DNA of 64,000 nucleotides from Brucella pecoris. Its GTDB lineage: Bacteria > Pseudomonadota > Alphaproteobacteria > Rhizobiales > Rhizobiaceae. The notes beneath the pieces are model-generated. The model saw only the letters and a program-made list of their open reading frames with translations. It ran no database searches and had not been told where the DNA came from. Below, one piece after another: positions 1 through 9,536 of this stretch. The translations under genes were made by a program, and so were the position numbers. Positions within the stretch are counted from its first letter, which is position 1, and every line of letters starts with the position of its first letter. The DNA lies in contig NZ_VEWK01000005.1 in the NCBI RefSeq assembly GCF_006376675.1, positions 62,001-126,000 of the forward strand, given 5' to 3'.

Positions 1-833
1 GCGTCTGAAGATTCGAACCGGGCTTCAGGATGATCTTGCCGGAGGCGATGCCTTCCCAATGGCAGCATGATGGGGCGGCCGGAGGTCGGGTCGGTCATGA
101 TGCGACTTTCCAGATGAAAGACATCACGGACATTCTGTTCCGTCAGGACTGCGTCGGGCGTCCCGGTTATATGCAGCCGTCCGTCGGCCATTGCGACCAG
201 AAAATCGGCATAGCGGGCGGCAAGATTGAGATCGTGCAAGACCATGACGATTGTGGTTCCCCGTTCCCGGTTGAGATCGGTGAGCAGATCCAGCACTTCG
301 ACCTGATGGCTGATATCCAGAAAAGTCGTCGGCTCGTCCAGCAGGAGAATATCGGTCTGCTGCGCCAGCGCCATGGCGATCCACACACGCTGACGCTGGC
401 CGCCTGAAAGCTCATCGACCGGTCTGTCGGCCAGTTCGGTTGTCTTGGTTGCTTCGAGTGCCGCCGCGATTGCTTCGTCGTCTGCCTTCGTCCATTGCGA
501 GAAAACGCCGTGATAGGGGTTTCGGCCCCGGCTGACGAGATCGGCGACCAATATGCCTTCCGGTGCTATCGGCGATTGCGGCAGCAGGCCGAGCTTCTGT
601 GCCAGTTGCCGGGATGGAAGCGTGTGGATCGATTTGCCGTCGAGCAGCACCTGTCCGCGGCGGGGCGTCAGAAGCCGCGACATCGTTCGCAACAACGTGG
701 ATTTTCCGCAGGCATTGGCCCCGACTATTGCGGTCACCTTGCCAGACGGTATCTCAAGATCGAGACCGTTTAGCACAAGCCTGTCGCCGTAGCCGGTGGT
801 CAACTGACACACGCTGAGAGTGTGGTTGGTCAT
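1..833 (-). CDS. Siderophore ABC transporter ATPase (FecE/FepC type), cut by window edge
   Basis: Cytoplasmic ATPase that would power import of a ferric siderophore through the two permeases encoded just upstream. The frame opens with an ATG at 833 and stays open to the window edge (277 codons). It shows Walker A (GANACGKST, residues 38-46), the signature LSGGQRQR near residue 141 and Walker B ILLLDEP near 162. FepC-like ATPases are about 270 residues, so the stop should lie just outside. Its ATG overlaps the TGA of the preceding permease (ATGA), indicating translational coupling. Family is clear; the siderophore is not. Confidence 0.93.
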   Translation of the reverse strand, partial: MTNHTLSVCQLTTGYGDRLVLNGLDLEIPSGKVTAIVGANACGKSTLLRTMSRLLTPRRGQVLLDGKSIHTLPSRQLAQKLGLLPQSPIAPEGILVADLVSRGRNPYHGVFSQWTKADDEAIAAALEATKTTELADRPVDELSGGQRQRVWIAMALAQQTDILLLDEPTTFLDISHQVEVLDLLTDLNRERGTTIVMVLHDLNLAARYADFLVAMADGRLHITGTPDAVLTEQNVRDVFHLESRIMTDPTSGRPIMLPLGRHRLRQDHPEARFESSD

Positions 834-1870
834 AGGGATGCCCCGCTGCGGTTGGCGCGTATGATGAGATAGATGAGGTAGGGAGCGCCCAGAGCCCCTG
901 TGACAACGCCGACCGGATAACGGCCCGGCAGTAGGAATTGTCCGCAATAATCGCCAGCCAGAACAAGTATGGCTCCGACGAGAGCAGATGGGATGAGCAG
1001 GGAACCGTTATTGCCGATGATGCGTGCTGAAATAGGGCCCGACAGAAAGGCGACGAATGCGATGGGCCCGGCGACAGCCGTGGCGAAGGCGATCATGCCC
1101 ACGGCGGCGATGATGATGATGATCCGGGTTCGCCCGACATGGGTTCCCAGCGCCGCCGCGCTATCGTCACCAAGTCGCAACGCTTCGAGATCGCGCGACC
1201 GGCTCAAAAGCAGCCCGCCGAAGACGATCAGAGCGACCAGAAGCGGAAACATCTGATCCAGCCGCGCTCCGTTGACGCTGCCGGTCAGCCAGCGCATGGC
1301 TTCCTGCAGGCTCCAGGCGGGAGCAGTTGAAAGAATATAGGCGATGAAGCTTTCGAGCATCGCCGAAACACCGATGCCAACCAGGATAAGCCGGGTTCCG
1401 GCAATCCCGTTCCTGAAGGAAAGGCCATAGACGGCGAGCGCAACGGCAAGTCCGGCGACAACAGCAAATATGGATACAACCGGCCCGCTCATCGAGAGCA
1501 CGACGATTGCAAAAACGGCGGCAGCGCTTGCGCCTGAACTGATGCCGATAATGTCAGGGCTTGCCAGCGAATTGCGAAGCATGAGCTGGAATGCGACGCC
1601 GCCGAGGCCGAAACTCAGCCCCGCCATTACGGACAGAACAGCACGCGGCAGGCGCAGTTTGCCGACCGTGAAGCTTGCTCCCTGAACCTCTTCACCCAGA
1701 AGCACCCGGACGACATCTTTTGGCGGGGTGAATGATTGTCCCATCATCAAGGTGATGAGGAAGAAGGCGACGAGAATGGCTAGAAAGATGCCGATGACAA
1801 GATTGCGCTTGTGGGCGCGGCTGCGGCGGTTTCGGGCGATCAGATCGGCGGTGGGAAGCAGCATTGTCAT
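830..1870 (-). CDS. Iron-siderophore ABC permease, FecCD family (second subunit)
   Basis: Inner-membrane permease of 346 residues that would form the transport channel as a heterodimer with the product of the upstream permease gene. It is rich in hydrophobic helices and carries the FecCD signature around GLGGVAFQLMLRNSLASPDI near residues 85-105. The start is ATG 1870, which overlaps the upstream TGA (ATGA); a much longer open frame extends upstream but only shadows the neighbouring gene. A second ATG two codons later is possible. The gene is translationally coupled on both sides. Confidence 0.93.
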   Translation of the reverse strand: MTMLLPTADLIARNRRSRAHKRNLVIGIFLAILVAFFLITLMMGQSFTPPKDVVRVLLGEEVQGASFTVGKLRLPRAVLSVMAGLSFGLGGVAFQLMLRNSLASPDIIGISSGASAAAVFAIVVLSMSGPVVSIFAVVAGLAVALAVYGLSFRNGIAGTRLILVGIGVSAMLESFIAYILSTAPAWSLQEAMRWLTGSVNGARLDQMFPLLVALIVFGGLLLSRSRDLEALRLGDDSAAALGTHVGRTRIIIIIAAVGMIAFATAVAGPIAFVAFLSGPISARIIGNNGSLLIPSALVGAILVLAGDYCGQFLLPGRYPVGVVTGALGAPYLIYLIIRANRSGASL

Positions 1871-2913
1871 AACTCGCGAACCCGTTGGCGTCTGACGATC
1901 CAGATGAAAAACGGCGCACCGATCAGGGCGGTGACGATCCCGACATCCAGTTCGGCAGGGCGCGCAATGAGCCGCCCGACAATATCGGCGGCAAGCAGCA
2001 GACAAGCTCCGCTCAGCGCCGAGAACGGTAACAGCCAGCGGTGGTCGACCCCGACCAGCAGGCGACAGAGATGTGGTACGACCAGTCCGACAAATCCGAT
2101 GGGGCCGCAGATGGCGGTCGTTGCGCCACAAAGGAGAATTGCGCCGAGCGCCGCGACGGCGCGTGCGATGGCAACCCGTTCACCCAGACCGGCGGCCAGT
2201 TCGTCGCCAAGCGCAAGCGAGTTCAGTTTGCGGGCTGACAAAAGACTGATGACGAAGCCGACAGCAAGAAACGGCAGCACATAGTTGAGCCGATCGAAAG
2301 TCGCTCCCCCGACACCACCGATCTGCCAGGCGCGGATGCCACCGGCAATGTCGTTGCGCGGCAGAACGACGGCAATAACCAGCGAGGAAAATGCGACGGA
2401 TGTGGCCGCACCTGCAAGGGCGAGCTTGAGCGGTGTCGCGCCGCCGCGACCAAGCGATCCGACCGTATAGACGAAAACGGCGGCACAACCGGCGCCGAAT
2501 ATGGCTGTCCAGATATAGGCGGGTGCGGAGACGATGCCGAACCAGGCGACCGCGATGACGACAGCGAGCGACGCACCCATGTTGACGCCCAGAATGCCCG
2601 GGTCCGCCAGCGGATTACGGGTTATGCCCTGCATGATCGCACCCGCTAGTCCAAGTGCTGCCCCGGCGAGAAGAGCCAGCAGGGTGCGCGGAATACGCAT
2701 GGCGACCGCAGCTTGTCCGACCGTGTCTAGATGGCCGCGCAGCGCTGCGACAATATCCGACCAGGGAACTTCGCGTGTGCCGAGCGATACGGACAGAACG
2801 CAGAGGACCAGGAGAAGAAAAACAACCGTGCCAAGCCAGCCTGTTTTGGTTCTGCTGGACCGATATGTGCTGATCGGCTGGCTCGAATGCCGGGTGTGAT
2901 GGGCGATGGTCAT
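1867..2913 (-). CDS. Iron-siderophore ABC permease, FecCD family (first subunit)
   Basis: Inner-membrane permease of 348 residues. A polar N-terminus (about 27 residues) is followed by the first membrane helix (WLGTVVFLLLVLCVLSVSL). The FecCD hallmark GAIMQGITRNPLADPGILG lies near residues 88-107. Its start overlaps the stop of the binding-protein gene and its stop overlaps the next permease, so the four genes form one coupled operon. FepD/FecC-type proteins have this length. The substrate is inferred only from the operon. Confidence 0.93.
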   Translation of the reverse strand: MTIAHHTRHSSQPISTYRSSRTKTGWLGTVVFLLLVLCVLSVSLGTREVPWSDIVAALRGHLDTVGQAAVAMRIPRTLLALLAGAALGLAGAIMQGITRNPLADPGILGVNMGASLAVVIAVAWFGIVSAPAYIWTAIFGAGCAAVFVYTVGSLGRGGATPLKLALAGAATSVAFSSLVIAVVLPRNDIAGGIRAWQIGGVGGATFDRLNYVLPFLAVGFVISLLSARKLNSLALGDELAAGLGERVAIARAVAALGAILLCGATTAICGPIGFVGLVVPHLCRLLVGVDHRWLLPFSALSGACLLLAADIVGRLIARPAELDVGIVTALIGAPFFIWIVRRQRVREL

Positions 2914-3917
2914 TTTGTTTTATCGGCCGCACCGGCAAGAAGGGCTACATAGTCCTTCAGCACCCACGAAATGGAAAGCGGCGTTGGATTGGCGGCTGTT
3001 CCAAGCGGATTTCTGCCCAGCATGACCGCCGCATTGTTTTCGACGACCGGCATCCTGGCGAGAAGTGGATTGCGCCTCATGGCATCCAGCAATTTCTGAC
3101 TGCCATAGGTCACGACGATGTCCACATCATCGAACATGTCGACGCGTTCGGCGCTGATGGAACCGGAGAACTGGCCCGGTTTGGAGGCATCGACAACGCT
3201 CTTGGGCGAGTTCAGGCCAAGATCCTTGAAGAACTTCACTCGCGTGTCATTGGTGGTGTAGAAATTGATCGTACTCAGGTCCGTCGTGTCGAGATGCGTG
3301 ACGAACATGGCCGACTTGCCCTTCAGGTGCGGATACTGGCTGACCGTCTCGGAAATCTTGCCTTCGATCTTTGCGATCAGTGCTTCGCCTTCTTCCGCCA
3401 TCCCCATGCCTGCGCTGTTGAGGCGGATCATGTCGCGCCAGTCAGTGGACCAGGGCGCTTCGGGATAGGCAACGACAGGGGCGATCTGGCTGAGTGTCTC
3501 GTAGTCAGATTGGCTCAGGCCGGAATAGGATGCAAGTATGACATCGGGTCGTGTTTCGGCGACTGCCTCGAAATCGATTCCGTCGCCTTCATCGAAAAGA
3601 ACAGGCGTATCGGCACCGAGTTCCTTCAACCTTGCGGCTACCCATGGCAAAAGACCATCATTGTCGTCATCGCCGAAATTGGCTCTCGCAAAGCCGACCG
3701 GTACCACACCGAGCGCAAGGGGAACTTCATGGTTCGCCCAGGCAACAGTCACGATCCGCTCAGGTTTTTTCTCTATCGTTGTTGTTCCAAAAGCATGTTT
3801 GATGACAATCGGATAGGCAGTCTTTTCACCAGCCTGCGCAGCGTGCGGCACAATGATTGCAAAGCAGGACAGAGCCACGAAAAATAGAGAGCGAATGGAC
3901 CACGTCATCCGGCGCAT
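2910..3917 (-). CDS. Periplasmic ferric-siderophore binding protein
   Basis: Substrate-binding protein of 335 residues (FepB/FhuD/FecB class) that would deliver ferric siderophore to the FecCD permeases. The N-terminus is a Sec signal peptide with likely cleavage after HAAQA near residue 29. The motifs KKPERIVTVAW and DFEAVAETRPDVILASYSG are typical of the periplasmic-binding-protein-like II fold. Start ATG 3917 is preceded by AAGGAG at good spacing. It is the first gene of the minus-strand importer operon and divergent from the TonB-dependent receptor. Confidence 0.93.
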   Translation of the reverse strand: MRRMTWSIRSLFFVALSCFAIIVPHAAQAGEKTAYPIVIKHAFGTTTIEKKPERIVTVAWANHEVPLALGVVPVGFARANFGDDDNDGLLPWVAARLKELGADTPVLFDEGDGIDFEAVAETRPDVILASYSGLSQSDYETLSQIAPVVAYPEAPWSTDWRDMIRLNSAGMGMAEEGEALIAKIEGKISETVSQYPHLKGKSAMFVTHLDTTDLSTINFYTTNDTRVKFFKDLGLNSPKSVVDASKPGQFSGSISAERVDMFDDVDIVVTYGSQKLLDAMRRNPLLARMPVVENNAAVMLGRNPLGTAANPTPLSISWVLKDYVALLAGAADKTK

Positions 3918-4213
3918 TCTCCTTGTATGTAAAGTGGCATTTCACTCTCAAGTTAAGCTCATTGCGTCAAGGCCGAAGCATGTACCTTGATAAAGCTGGT
4001 GCGAATTAACCGTGATTTCCTACAAAAAAGCAGTTTTCTACAATACCGGACAAAGATTCTCAAGTTAGTGGCGGTGCGGGGACAGTTTCAGTTTCTTCAT
4101 CGTATCGATTGCCGGGCTTATCTGGCCGTTGATCGAAGCGCTGGTCGATGTCTCTACGATTTGAAACGCCGTCGCCCAAAACGACCGCCACAAACCGCAT
4201 ATCGGACCTGACC
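3918..4213. promoter_or_regulatory. Divergent promoter region, siderophore importer / receptor, with a 10-bp direct repeat
   Basis: About 300 bp without a gene between the importer operon and the receptor gene. TCTCAAGTTA occurs twice, at 3946-3955 and 4058-4067, one copy toward each gene. AraC-type regulators often bind direct repeats and an AraC gene lies just past the receptor, so these are candidate operators. I see no clear Fur, Irr or RirA box. Confidence 0.4.
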
Positions 4214-6340
4214 ATGACTATTTCAAAGACCGCCGAGACGAAGAAAACCAACCGGGTCCGCTATCGCAGAGCAATTCTTCTGGGTTGCACGGCGCTTTTT
4301 GTATCGATACCGGGTCTGGCTTCTGCGCAGCAGGCAATGACGACGGAAGCGCCCACAGTGCTCAAGACCATCACGGTCGACGGTTCCGGCGGAAGCGACG
4401 ACGATTCAAAGTCGATTGTCGCAACAAGAACCACTGGTGGCGGCAAGATGGCGACGGACATTATGGATACGGCAGCTTCCGTATCGGTGATCACTGCCAA
4501 GGAAATGCAGGAGCGCAACGCGCAGACCGTCGAGCAGGTGTTGCAATATACGGCGGGTGTTTCCACCAATTTCTATGGTTCGGACGACCGGTTCGATTTT
4601 TTCCAGATCCGCGGTTTCGATGCCAATACCTATCGCGACGGGCTGTCCCTTGGCCGTCCGTTTGGCGGTATACGGGAAGAACCCTATGCATTTGAAAGGA
4701 TTGAAGTTCTGAAAGGGGCCAGTTCCACGGCTTTCGGTGTTTCCGATCCCGGTGGTCTGGTCAATTATGTGACCAAGCGACCGAAGAGGGAGCGCTTTGG
4801 CGAAGCCTATGTCACCGGCGGCTCGTTCAACCACAAGGAAGCTGGCTTCGATTTCGGCGATAACCTGACCGGCGACGAAACGTTGTCCTACCGCCTCACC
4901 GGTAAGTTCAAGGATTCCGACGCCGAATATGATTATTCGCGCGACGATGAAAAGTTCATCATGGGCGGGCTGACATGGCGTCCGAGCGATGCGACCAATC
5001 TGACGGTAATCTTCGATCACCTTCACCGCAATGGCGTCCCCGGAAGCGGTGGTCATCCGGTCGGCACCGATTTCAACAGAAGCCGCTTTTTCGGCGAGCC
5101 TGATTTCAACTATCGCGGCACCGACAGAAATACCGTCAGTGCCATGTTCGACCATGATTTCGGCAATGGTTTGAGTTTCAGCGCGAACGGGCGTTACAGC
5201 AAGCAGGATACCGATTTCGGCTATGCCTACATTTCGGCTACGCCAACCGATGGTTCCACAATCGCCAAACGCGATTTCTTCGGGAACGAAGCTTCAGCCG
5301 AGAATTTCGTCGGCGACGCGAACCTGAAATATGAGACAAACTTCGATCGGTTCGAAAGCCGGACGATGGCGGGTATCGAGTACAATAATTATTCGGCCAC
5401 CAACAAGACACTCTGGGGACCGGCTCCGGGCATCGACTGGACCAACCCGGTCTTTACAGGTGCTCCGGTCAATCTGCCTCTTATCGGCAGCACGTCGACC
5501 AAGCAGAAAACCAAGGCGATCTATTTCCAGCAGGATCTTACATTCGCAGAAAAGCTGATCGCCAGCGTTGGCCTGCGCAATGACTGGCTCGACCTGTCGC
5601 AGACGAACAATCTCAATAACACGACTGCGGACGGGGACCTTAGCGAGTTCACGAGCCGGTTCGGTCTGACCTATCGGGTGACCGATGAATGGGCGGTCTA
5701 TACGAGCTATGCGGAATCGGTCGCCCCTCCCGCTATCGGAATTGATCCCGAGCGCGGCGAACAGATTGAAGTCGGCGTAAAATACCAGCCGTCTGCGTTT
5801 CCGGCCTTGTTCACAGCCTCGGTTTATGACCTGACCAAGAACAATATCTCGGTTACCGATCCCATCACGCTTCAACCATCCACAATCGGCGAGGTTCGCG
5901 TTCGCGGTATCGATCTGGAAGCCAAGGCGGAGTTGACCAACAATATCAATCTGATCGCAGCCTATTCCTATATGGACCCGGAGATCGTGGAGAACGGCAC
6001 CAGCGGCAATGAAGGCAATCGCCCGCAGTTCGTTTCAAAGCACCTTGCCTCGCTGTGGGCAAACTACAAACTTGAGGGCAGCGGGCGTCGCGGCGACATG
6101 ACATTCGGTGTCGGCGGTCGCTATATCGGCGCCTATTACTTCACGCCAGCCAATACATCCGGCACAAGCGGCAATGTCGTATTCGATGCTGCATTCACCT
6201 ATGAGTTTCTCGATAACTCGGCGCTGCAGGTCAATGTCAGCAATCTGTTTGACAAGAAATATGTTGCCTATGGCGGCTTCGGCGCGGATTTCTATAATCC
6301 TGGCCGCGAGATTACCGCAACGCTTCGCCGCACCTGGTAG
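4214..6340 (+). CDS. TonB-dependent siderophore receptor
   Basis: Outer-membrane receptor of 708 residues that would import a ferric siderophore into the periplasm with energy from TonB. A signal peptide ends near GLASAQQ. A TonB-box-like stretch VLKTITV follows. The plug domain has the siderophore-receptor motif ERIEVLKGASSTAFGVSDPG and then the 22-strand barrel, ending in RRTW. ATG 4214 is chosen because it starts a normal signal peptide; an in-frame start at 4148 would add 22 residues. Its stop lies 2 bp from the end of the convergent AraC gene. The hydroxamate/FhuA-like class is likely; the ligand is unknown. Confidence 0.92.
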   Translation: MTISKTAETKKTNRVRYRRAILLGCTALFVSIPGLASAQQAMTTEAPTVLKTITVDGSGGSDDDSKSIVATRTTGGGKMATDIMDTAASVSVITAKEMQERNAQTVEQVLQYTAGVSTNFYGSDDRFDFFQIRGFDANTYRDGLSLGRPFGGIREEPYAFERIEVLKGASSTAFGVSDPGGLVNYVTKRPKRERFGEAYVTGGSFNHKEAGFDFGDNLTGDETLSYRLTGKFKDSDAEYDYSRDDEKFIMGGLTWRPSDATNLTVIFDHLHRNGVPGSGGHPVGTDFNRSRFFGEPDFNYRGTDRNTVSAMFDHDFGNGLSFSANGRYSKQDTDFGYAYISATPTDGSTIAKRDFFGNEASAENFVGDANLKYETNFDRFESRTMAGIEYNNYSATNKTLWGPAPGIDWTNPVFTGAPVNLPLIGSTSTKQKTKAIYFQQDLTFAEKLIASVGLRNDWLDLSQTNNLNNTTADGDLSEFTSRFGLTYRVTDEWAVYTSYAESVAPPAIGIDPERGEQIEVGVKYQPSAFPALFTASVYDLTKNNISVTDPITLQPSTIGEVRVRGIDLEAKAELTNNINLIAAYSYMDPEIVENGTSGNEGNRPQFVSKHLASLWANYKLEGSGRRGDMTFGVGGRYIGAYYFTPANTSGTSGNVVFDAAFTYEFLDNSALQVNVSNLFDKKYVAYGGFGADFYNPGREITATLRRTW

Positions 6341-6342
6341 GA

Positions 6343-7218
6343 TTAGCGGTTCGACTGGAAGCGTCGCCAGGCGGCGGGTGTTTCACCCACCACCTGGCGG
6401 AAGGCTTTGGTCAGATGGGCCTGATCGGTAAATCCGAGCTGGGCAGCGATACCGGCAACAGTCATCTCGCTTTCCGCCAGCAACTGTTGCGCCAGATCGA
6501 TGCGCTTTGCCATTTGCCATTGCAGCGGGGTTTTGCCAGTTGTCTGTTTGAAGACATTGGCGAACCAGCTTTCCGACAGACCGACGGAAGCTGCCATTTC
6601 CGCGACGCTTAACCGGCGATCGCCGCAGCTATCGAAACGTGCGTTCAGCTTGTTCATCTGCGCCATAGTGAGGCGGCCATAGCCCTGTTTGTTCTCCTCG
6701 CCCGGTATATCGAGGAGGCCGGTCAGAATACTGCCGATCAGGTTTTCTGCAAAAAGCCCATGTTTCGACGGATTGGCCGTTTCGTCGACCAGCAGGCGAG
6801 CAAGTGCTTCTATCGCACCAAGATCCTGAATTTCAACCGGACTGCGCATGGCGGCCATGGCCATGGACGCACCGAGCGCAGGGCTGAGATATCTGAGCAG
6901 CCGGTCTTTATGGAAATGCAGGTTGAGGTGCGAAAAACGGTGGAGCGAAACCGTGTTCGTCCACATCGGGACGCCGGCCGGTATATAGATCGCACGTGTC
7001 ATCGGGCGGTGGTGCTGGCCAAAGACACCATTGTCGTTCGATATGCGAATGTTGGATGAGACATCCTGGAAAAAGATCATGATGCGGGGATCATGCGACA
7101 GGAAATAGCCGTTGGCTCCCGTCTGGCTTTCGGCTTCCCAAAAGACGCTGACCAGCCCGTCCAGCACACGCCATTGGACCGGCGCAACTACCCGGATGCC
7201 TTCGGCTTGCCAGATCAT
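6343..7218 (-). CDS. AraC-family transcriptional regulator
   Basis: Predicted DNA-binding regulator of 291 residues. The N-terminal two thirds is a ligand-sensing region. The C-terminal third has both helix-turn-helix motifs of the AraC family (SVAEMAASVGLSESWFANVF and VAGIAAQLGFTDQAHLTKAF). It lies convergent with the siderophore receptor, an arrangement like PchR/YbtA-type regulators that respond to the siderophore, so control of the receptor and importer is likely but inferred. ATG 7218 is used; a TTG 18 bp upstream is the alternative start. Confidence 0.88.
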   Translation of the reverse strand: MIWQAEGIRVVAPVQWRVLDGLVSVFWEAESQTGANGYFLSHDPRIMIFFQDVSSNIRISNDNGVFGQHHRPMTRAIYIPAGVPMWTNTVSLHRFSHLNLHFHKDRLLRYLSPALGASMAMAAMRSPVEIQDLGAIEALARLLVDETANPSKHGLFAENLIGSILTGLLDIPGEENKQGYGRLTMAQMNKLNARFDSCGDRRLSVAEMAASVGLSESWFANVFKQTTGKTPLQWQMAKRIDLAQQLLAESEMTVAGIAAQLGFTDQAHLTKAFRQVVGETPAAWRRFQSNR

Positions 7219-7408
7219 AGAATGCCAAAAGCCCAAACTGTTCCGATCCGTATTTAAACAGCGTTCCGATGAGGTCCCGGACTGTTCGCCGGAAATGCGC
7301 CAGGATGCATCATATTAATATGACTAAAACTATCATCTTATAGGACTGAAGCAAGATAATTCTGCCTATAATGAGGGAGGGGAAACGCGCGATCCCGACC
7401 GCCCGTAT
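7219..7408. promoter_or_regulatory. AraC gene promoter region with 14-bp palindrome
   Basis: Gene-free 190 bp upstream of the AraC gene. It contains a perfect palindrome TCATATTAATATGA at 7310-7323 and variants of CTGTTCCG/CGTTCCGAT around 7239-7270. This could hold the autoregulatory site of the AraC protein. No promoter elements are clear enough to place. Confidence 0.3.
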
Positions 7409-7762
7409 TCACCCAAGATCTTCCTGCTCGAAATGCTGGCTGACGTGAATGTCGGTTGTTTCCAGACGTCCGGGTCCCAGATTGATGAACTTGTGCGGTA
7501 TGTTTGCCGGACCGAAGACGACCTGTCCTTCCGTTGCCTCGATTTGTTCGTCGCCAACAATGAACAGGGCATTTCCCTGACGAACGATGAAAATCTCGTC
7601 ATAGGGGTGCCGATGCAATTTGGGACCATGCCCTACAATATCGGTCGAGAAGAATATGATCGACGCGTCGGTGCCAAATCTCTTGCCTTCGACGCGCCCG
7701 GACCAGGCGTCGTCGCGCCTCGCCCATTCTTCTCTTTTCAAGACGACGGGTTGTTTCGTCAA
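7409..7762 (-). CDS. Small cupin-domain protein
   Basis: A 117-residue single-domain cupin. The metal-binding motif is visible as KLHRHPYDEIFIVRQG (His, His, Glu) with the second cupin motif GPANIPHKFINLGPG. It is the last gene of the minus-strand ABC operon, 74 bp after the permease. Small cupins of this type bind a metal or small ligand; this one could process or sense the transported compound. No specific function can be assigned. Confidence 0.8.
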   Translation of the reverse strand: MTKQPVVLKREEWARRDDAWSGRVEGKRFGTDASIIFFSTDIVGHGPKLHRHPYDEIFIVRQGNALFIVGDEQIEATEGQVVFGPANIPHKFINLGPGRLETTDIHVSQHFEQEDLG

Positions 7763-7836
7763 AACGGTTCTCCCGGCTTTTCAAGGCGCTGGAATTTCGA
7801 CCCTGCTGTTGCGCACCTCCCGATCAGGAAGGCAGG

Positions 7837-9516
7837 TCAAATTCTAACGAGACCCGAGCGCTTCAACAACCCCATGAGGACCAGCGGCAGAAGCGTGGTG
7901 ATGAGAATAGCGATGAATGCCATGGCCATGCCGAGGCCAACTGAGCCTTGTTCGAACTGGCGCCAGATGAAGATCGAGATGGTCTGCATTCCAACCGGAG
8001 CGACCAGGATCGACGCGACCAGCTCACGGGTCGCGACGGCGAAGACCAGCAGCATGGCGGTTATGAGGCTCGGCGTGATCAGCGGCAGCATGATGCGACG
8101 GAAAGCAGTGAAGCTGTTTGCGCCGCAGACCCGCGCCGCAGCTTCCAGATTGTCACCGATCTGGTGAAAGGCAGCCGATGCATAGCGGATCGGCTGCGGC
8201 AGAAGAATGCAGCAATAGGCGAGCAGCAAGATGAGCGGTGTGTTATATGGCGAGACGGGTAGCATGGGCTGGTTCCATGCCAGAATGAGACCGACTGCCA
8301 CAACGACGCCGGGCAGGGCATTCGGCAGAACGGTCAGCACGTCGAGCCAGAAGCGGCCACGGAAACGCATTTTCACCACGGCATAGGCAGCAACCGCGCC
8401 AAGAAATCCCGTTAGCAGGGCGCTTGCAATGCCGAGCGACAAGCTGTTGAGCAGTGCACGTATGCCACCTGCGCTATTGTCGGCAATGGCGGCGAAATTG
8501 TCAAAGCCGAGATTCGACAGGGTCAGCCCGCCGGAAACGGTTTTGGAAAGCGCGCTCGCCAGAATGGCCAGCAAAGGAATACCGGTTGCGGCAAAGGCGA
8601 CGATGGCGAACAGAACCACCACGGGAATGGTGAGCGCTCCGAGCGAGCGTTTGTCCTTTGCCTGTGGCTTGCCGCCGGTCGTCACATAGGAGCGGCGTGT
8701 CAGTATCCAGCGCTGGACCAGAAAAGCGGCCAGCGACAGGCAGACAAGCGCTAGTGAAAAGACGGCGGCACCCGCAAGGTCGATGGGCCAGTCGGAAATG
8801 CGGAGATCAATTTCCGTCACCAGAACTTCAAAGCCGGAGCGGCGTCCAAGGGCTGCGGGCGTGCCGTACTCCTCGATGGCGGCCGCGAAAACCAGAAGGA
8901 GGCTTGCCGCGAGACCCGGCGTCGCAAGCGGCAGGGTAATGCGAATAAAGGAGCGCCACGGCGAAGCTCCGAACACGCGTCCGACGTCGGAATAACGCGC
9001 GCCGACCGCTTCAATCGTGCGCGACACCGCAAAATAGACGAGCGGAAAGGTATTCAGTGCCATGACGAAGCTCATGCCTGCGACCGAGAACAGGAAGGGA
9101 GCCAGATTGAAACCGGCTAGCTGTTCAAGATAGCCGCGCGGTTGCAGGGTCATGATCCAGCCAAGTGTAGCGATATAGGGGGGGATCATGAACGGAACGA
9201 GCATCAGCACGTCCCACAATACGGCGAAAGGAACCTTGTAGAGCGCTCTGAAAACCGCAAGCGGAACGGCGATGAGGGCGGAAAGTGCCACCACAGAAAG
9301 CCCGAGCAGCACGGTATTGCCGCTCATGCGCAAAAGTTTCGGGTCTTCGAGCAGGGCTGAGAGATGCAGGAAAGGCTCGGCCAGCGAGCCTCTCCCCAAT
9401 TGCGGAAAGATTGCCTGAAGGACAATGAAAACAAATGGCACCGCGACGATGAATGCGAGCCCTGCAACCGCGACGAATCCGAGCGGATTACCAGCCGCCG
9501 CACTGCTTGACTTCAT
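7837..9516 (-). CDS. ABC permease with two fused membrane modules (FbpB type)
   Basis: Inner-membrane permease of 559 residues made of two tandem binding-protein-dependent modules (about 1-270 and 290-559), each with about six helices and an EAA-like loop (GRVFGASPWRSFIRITLPLA; AARVCGANSFTAFRRIMLPL). Fused permeases of this length occur in ferric-iron (FbpB/SfuB), thiamine and 2-aminoethylphosphonate importers. It follows the binding-protein gene by 20 bp. Which of these substrates is carried cannot be told from sequence alone. Confidence 0.9.
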   Translation of the reverse strand: MKSSSAAAGNPLGFVAVAGLAFIVAVPFVFIVLQAIFPQLGRGSLAEPFLHLSALLEDPKLLRMSGNTVLLGLSVVALSALIAVPLAVFRALYKVPFAVLWDVLMLVPFMIPPYIATLGWIMTLQPRGYLEQLAGFNLAPFLFSVAGMSFVMALNTFPLVYFAVSRTIEAVGARYSDVGRVFGASPWRSFIRITLPLATPGLAASLLLVFAAAIEEYGTPAALGRRSGFEVLVTEIDLRISDWPIDLAGAAVFSLALVCLSLAAFLVQRWILTRRSYVTTGGKPQAKDKRSLGALTIPVVVLFAIVAFAATGIPLLAILASALSKTVSGGLTLSNLGFDNFAAIADNSAGGIRALLNSLSLGIASALLTGFLGAVAAYAVVKMRFRGRFWLDVLTVLPNALPGVVVAVGLILAWNQPMLPVSPYNTPLILLLAYCCILLPQPIRYASAAFHQIGDNLEAAARVCGANSFTAFRRIMLPLITPSLITAMLLVFAVATRELVASILVAPVGMQTISIFIWRQFEQGSVGLGMAMAFIAILITTLLPLVLMGLLKRSGLVRI

Positions 9517-9536
9517 GTCTGCCTGTCCTTCAAAAA

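Noticed and set aside
3918..4213. Fur, Irr or RirA operator for the siderophore genes
   Set aside because: No match to the usual inverted motifs could be found; only the 10-bp direct repeat stands out.
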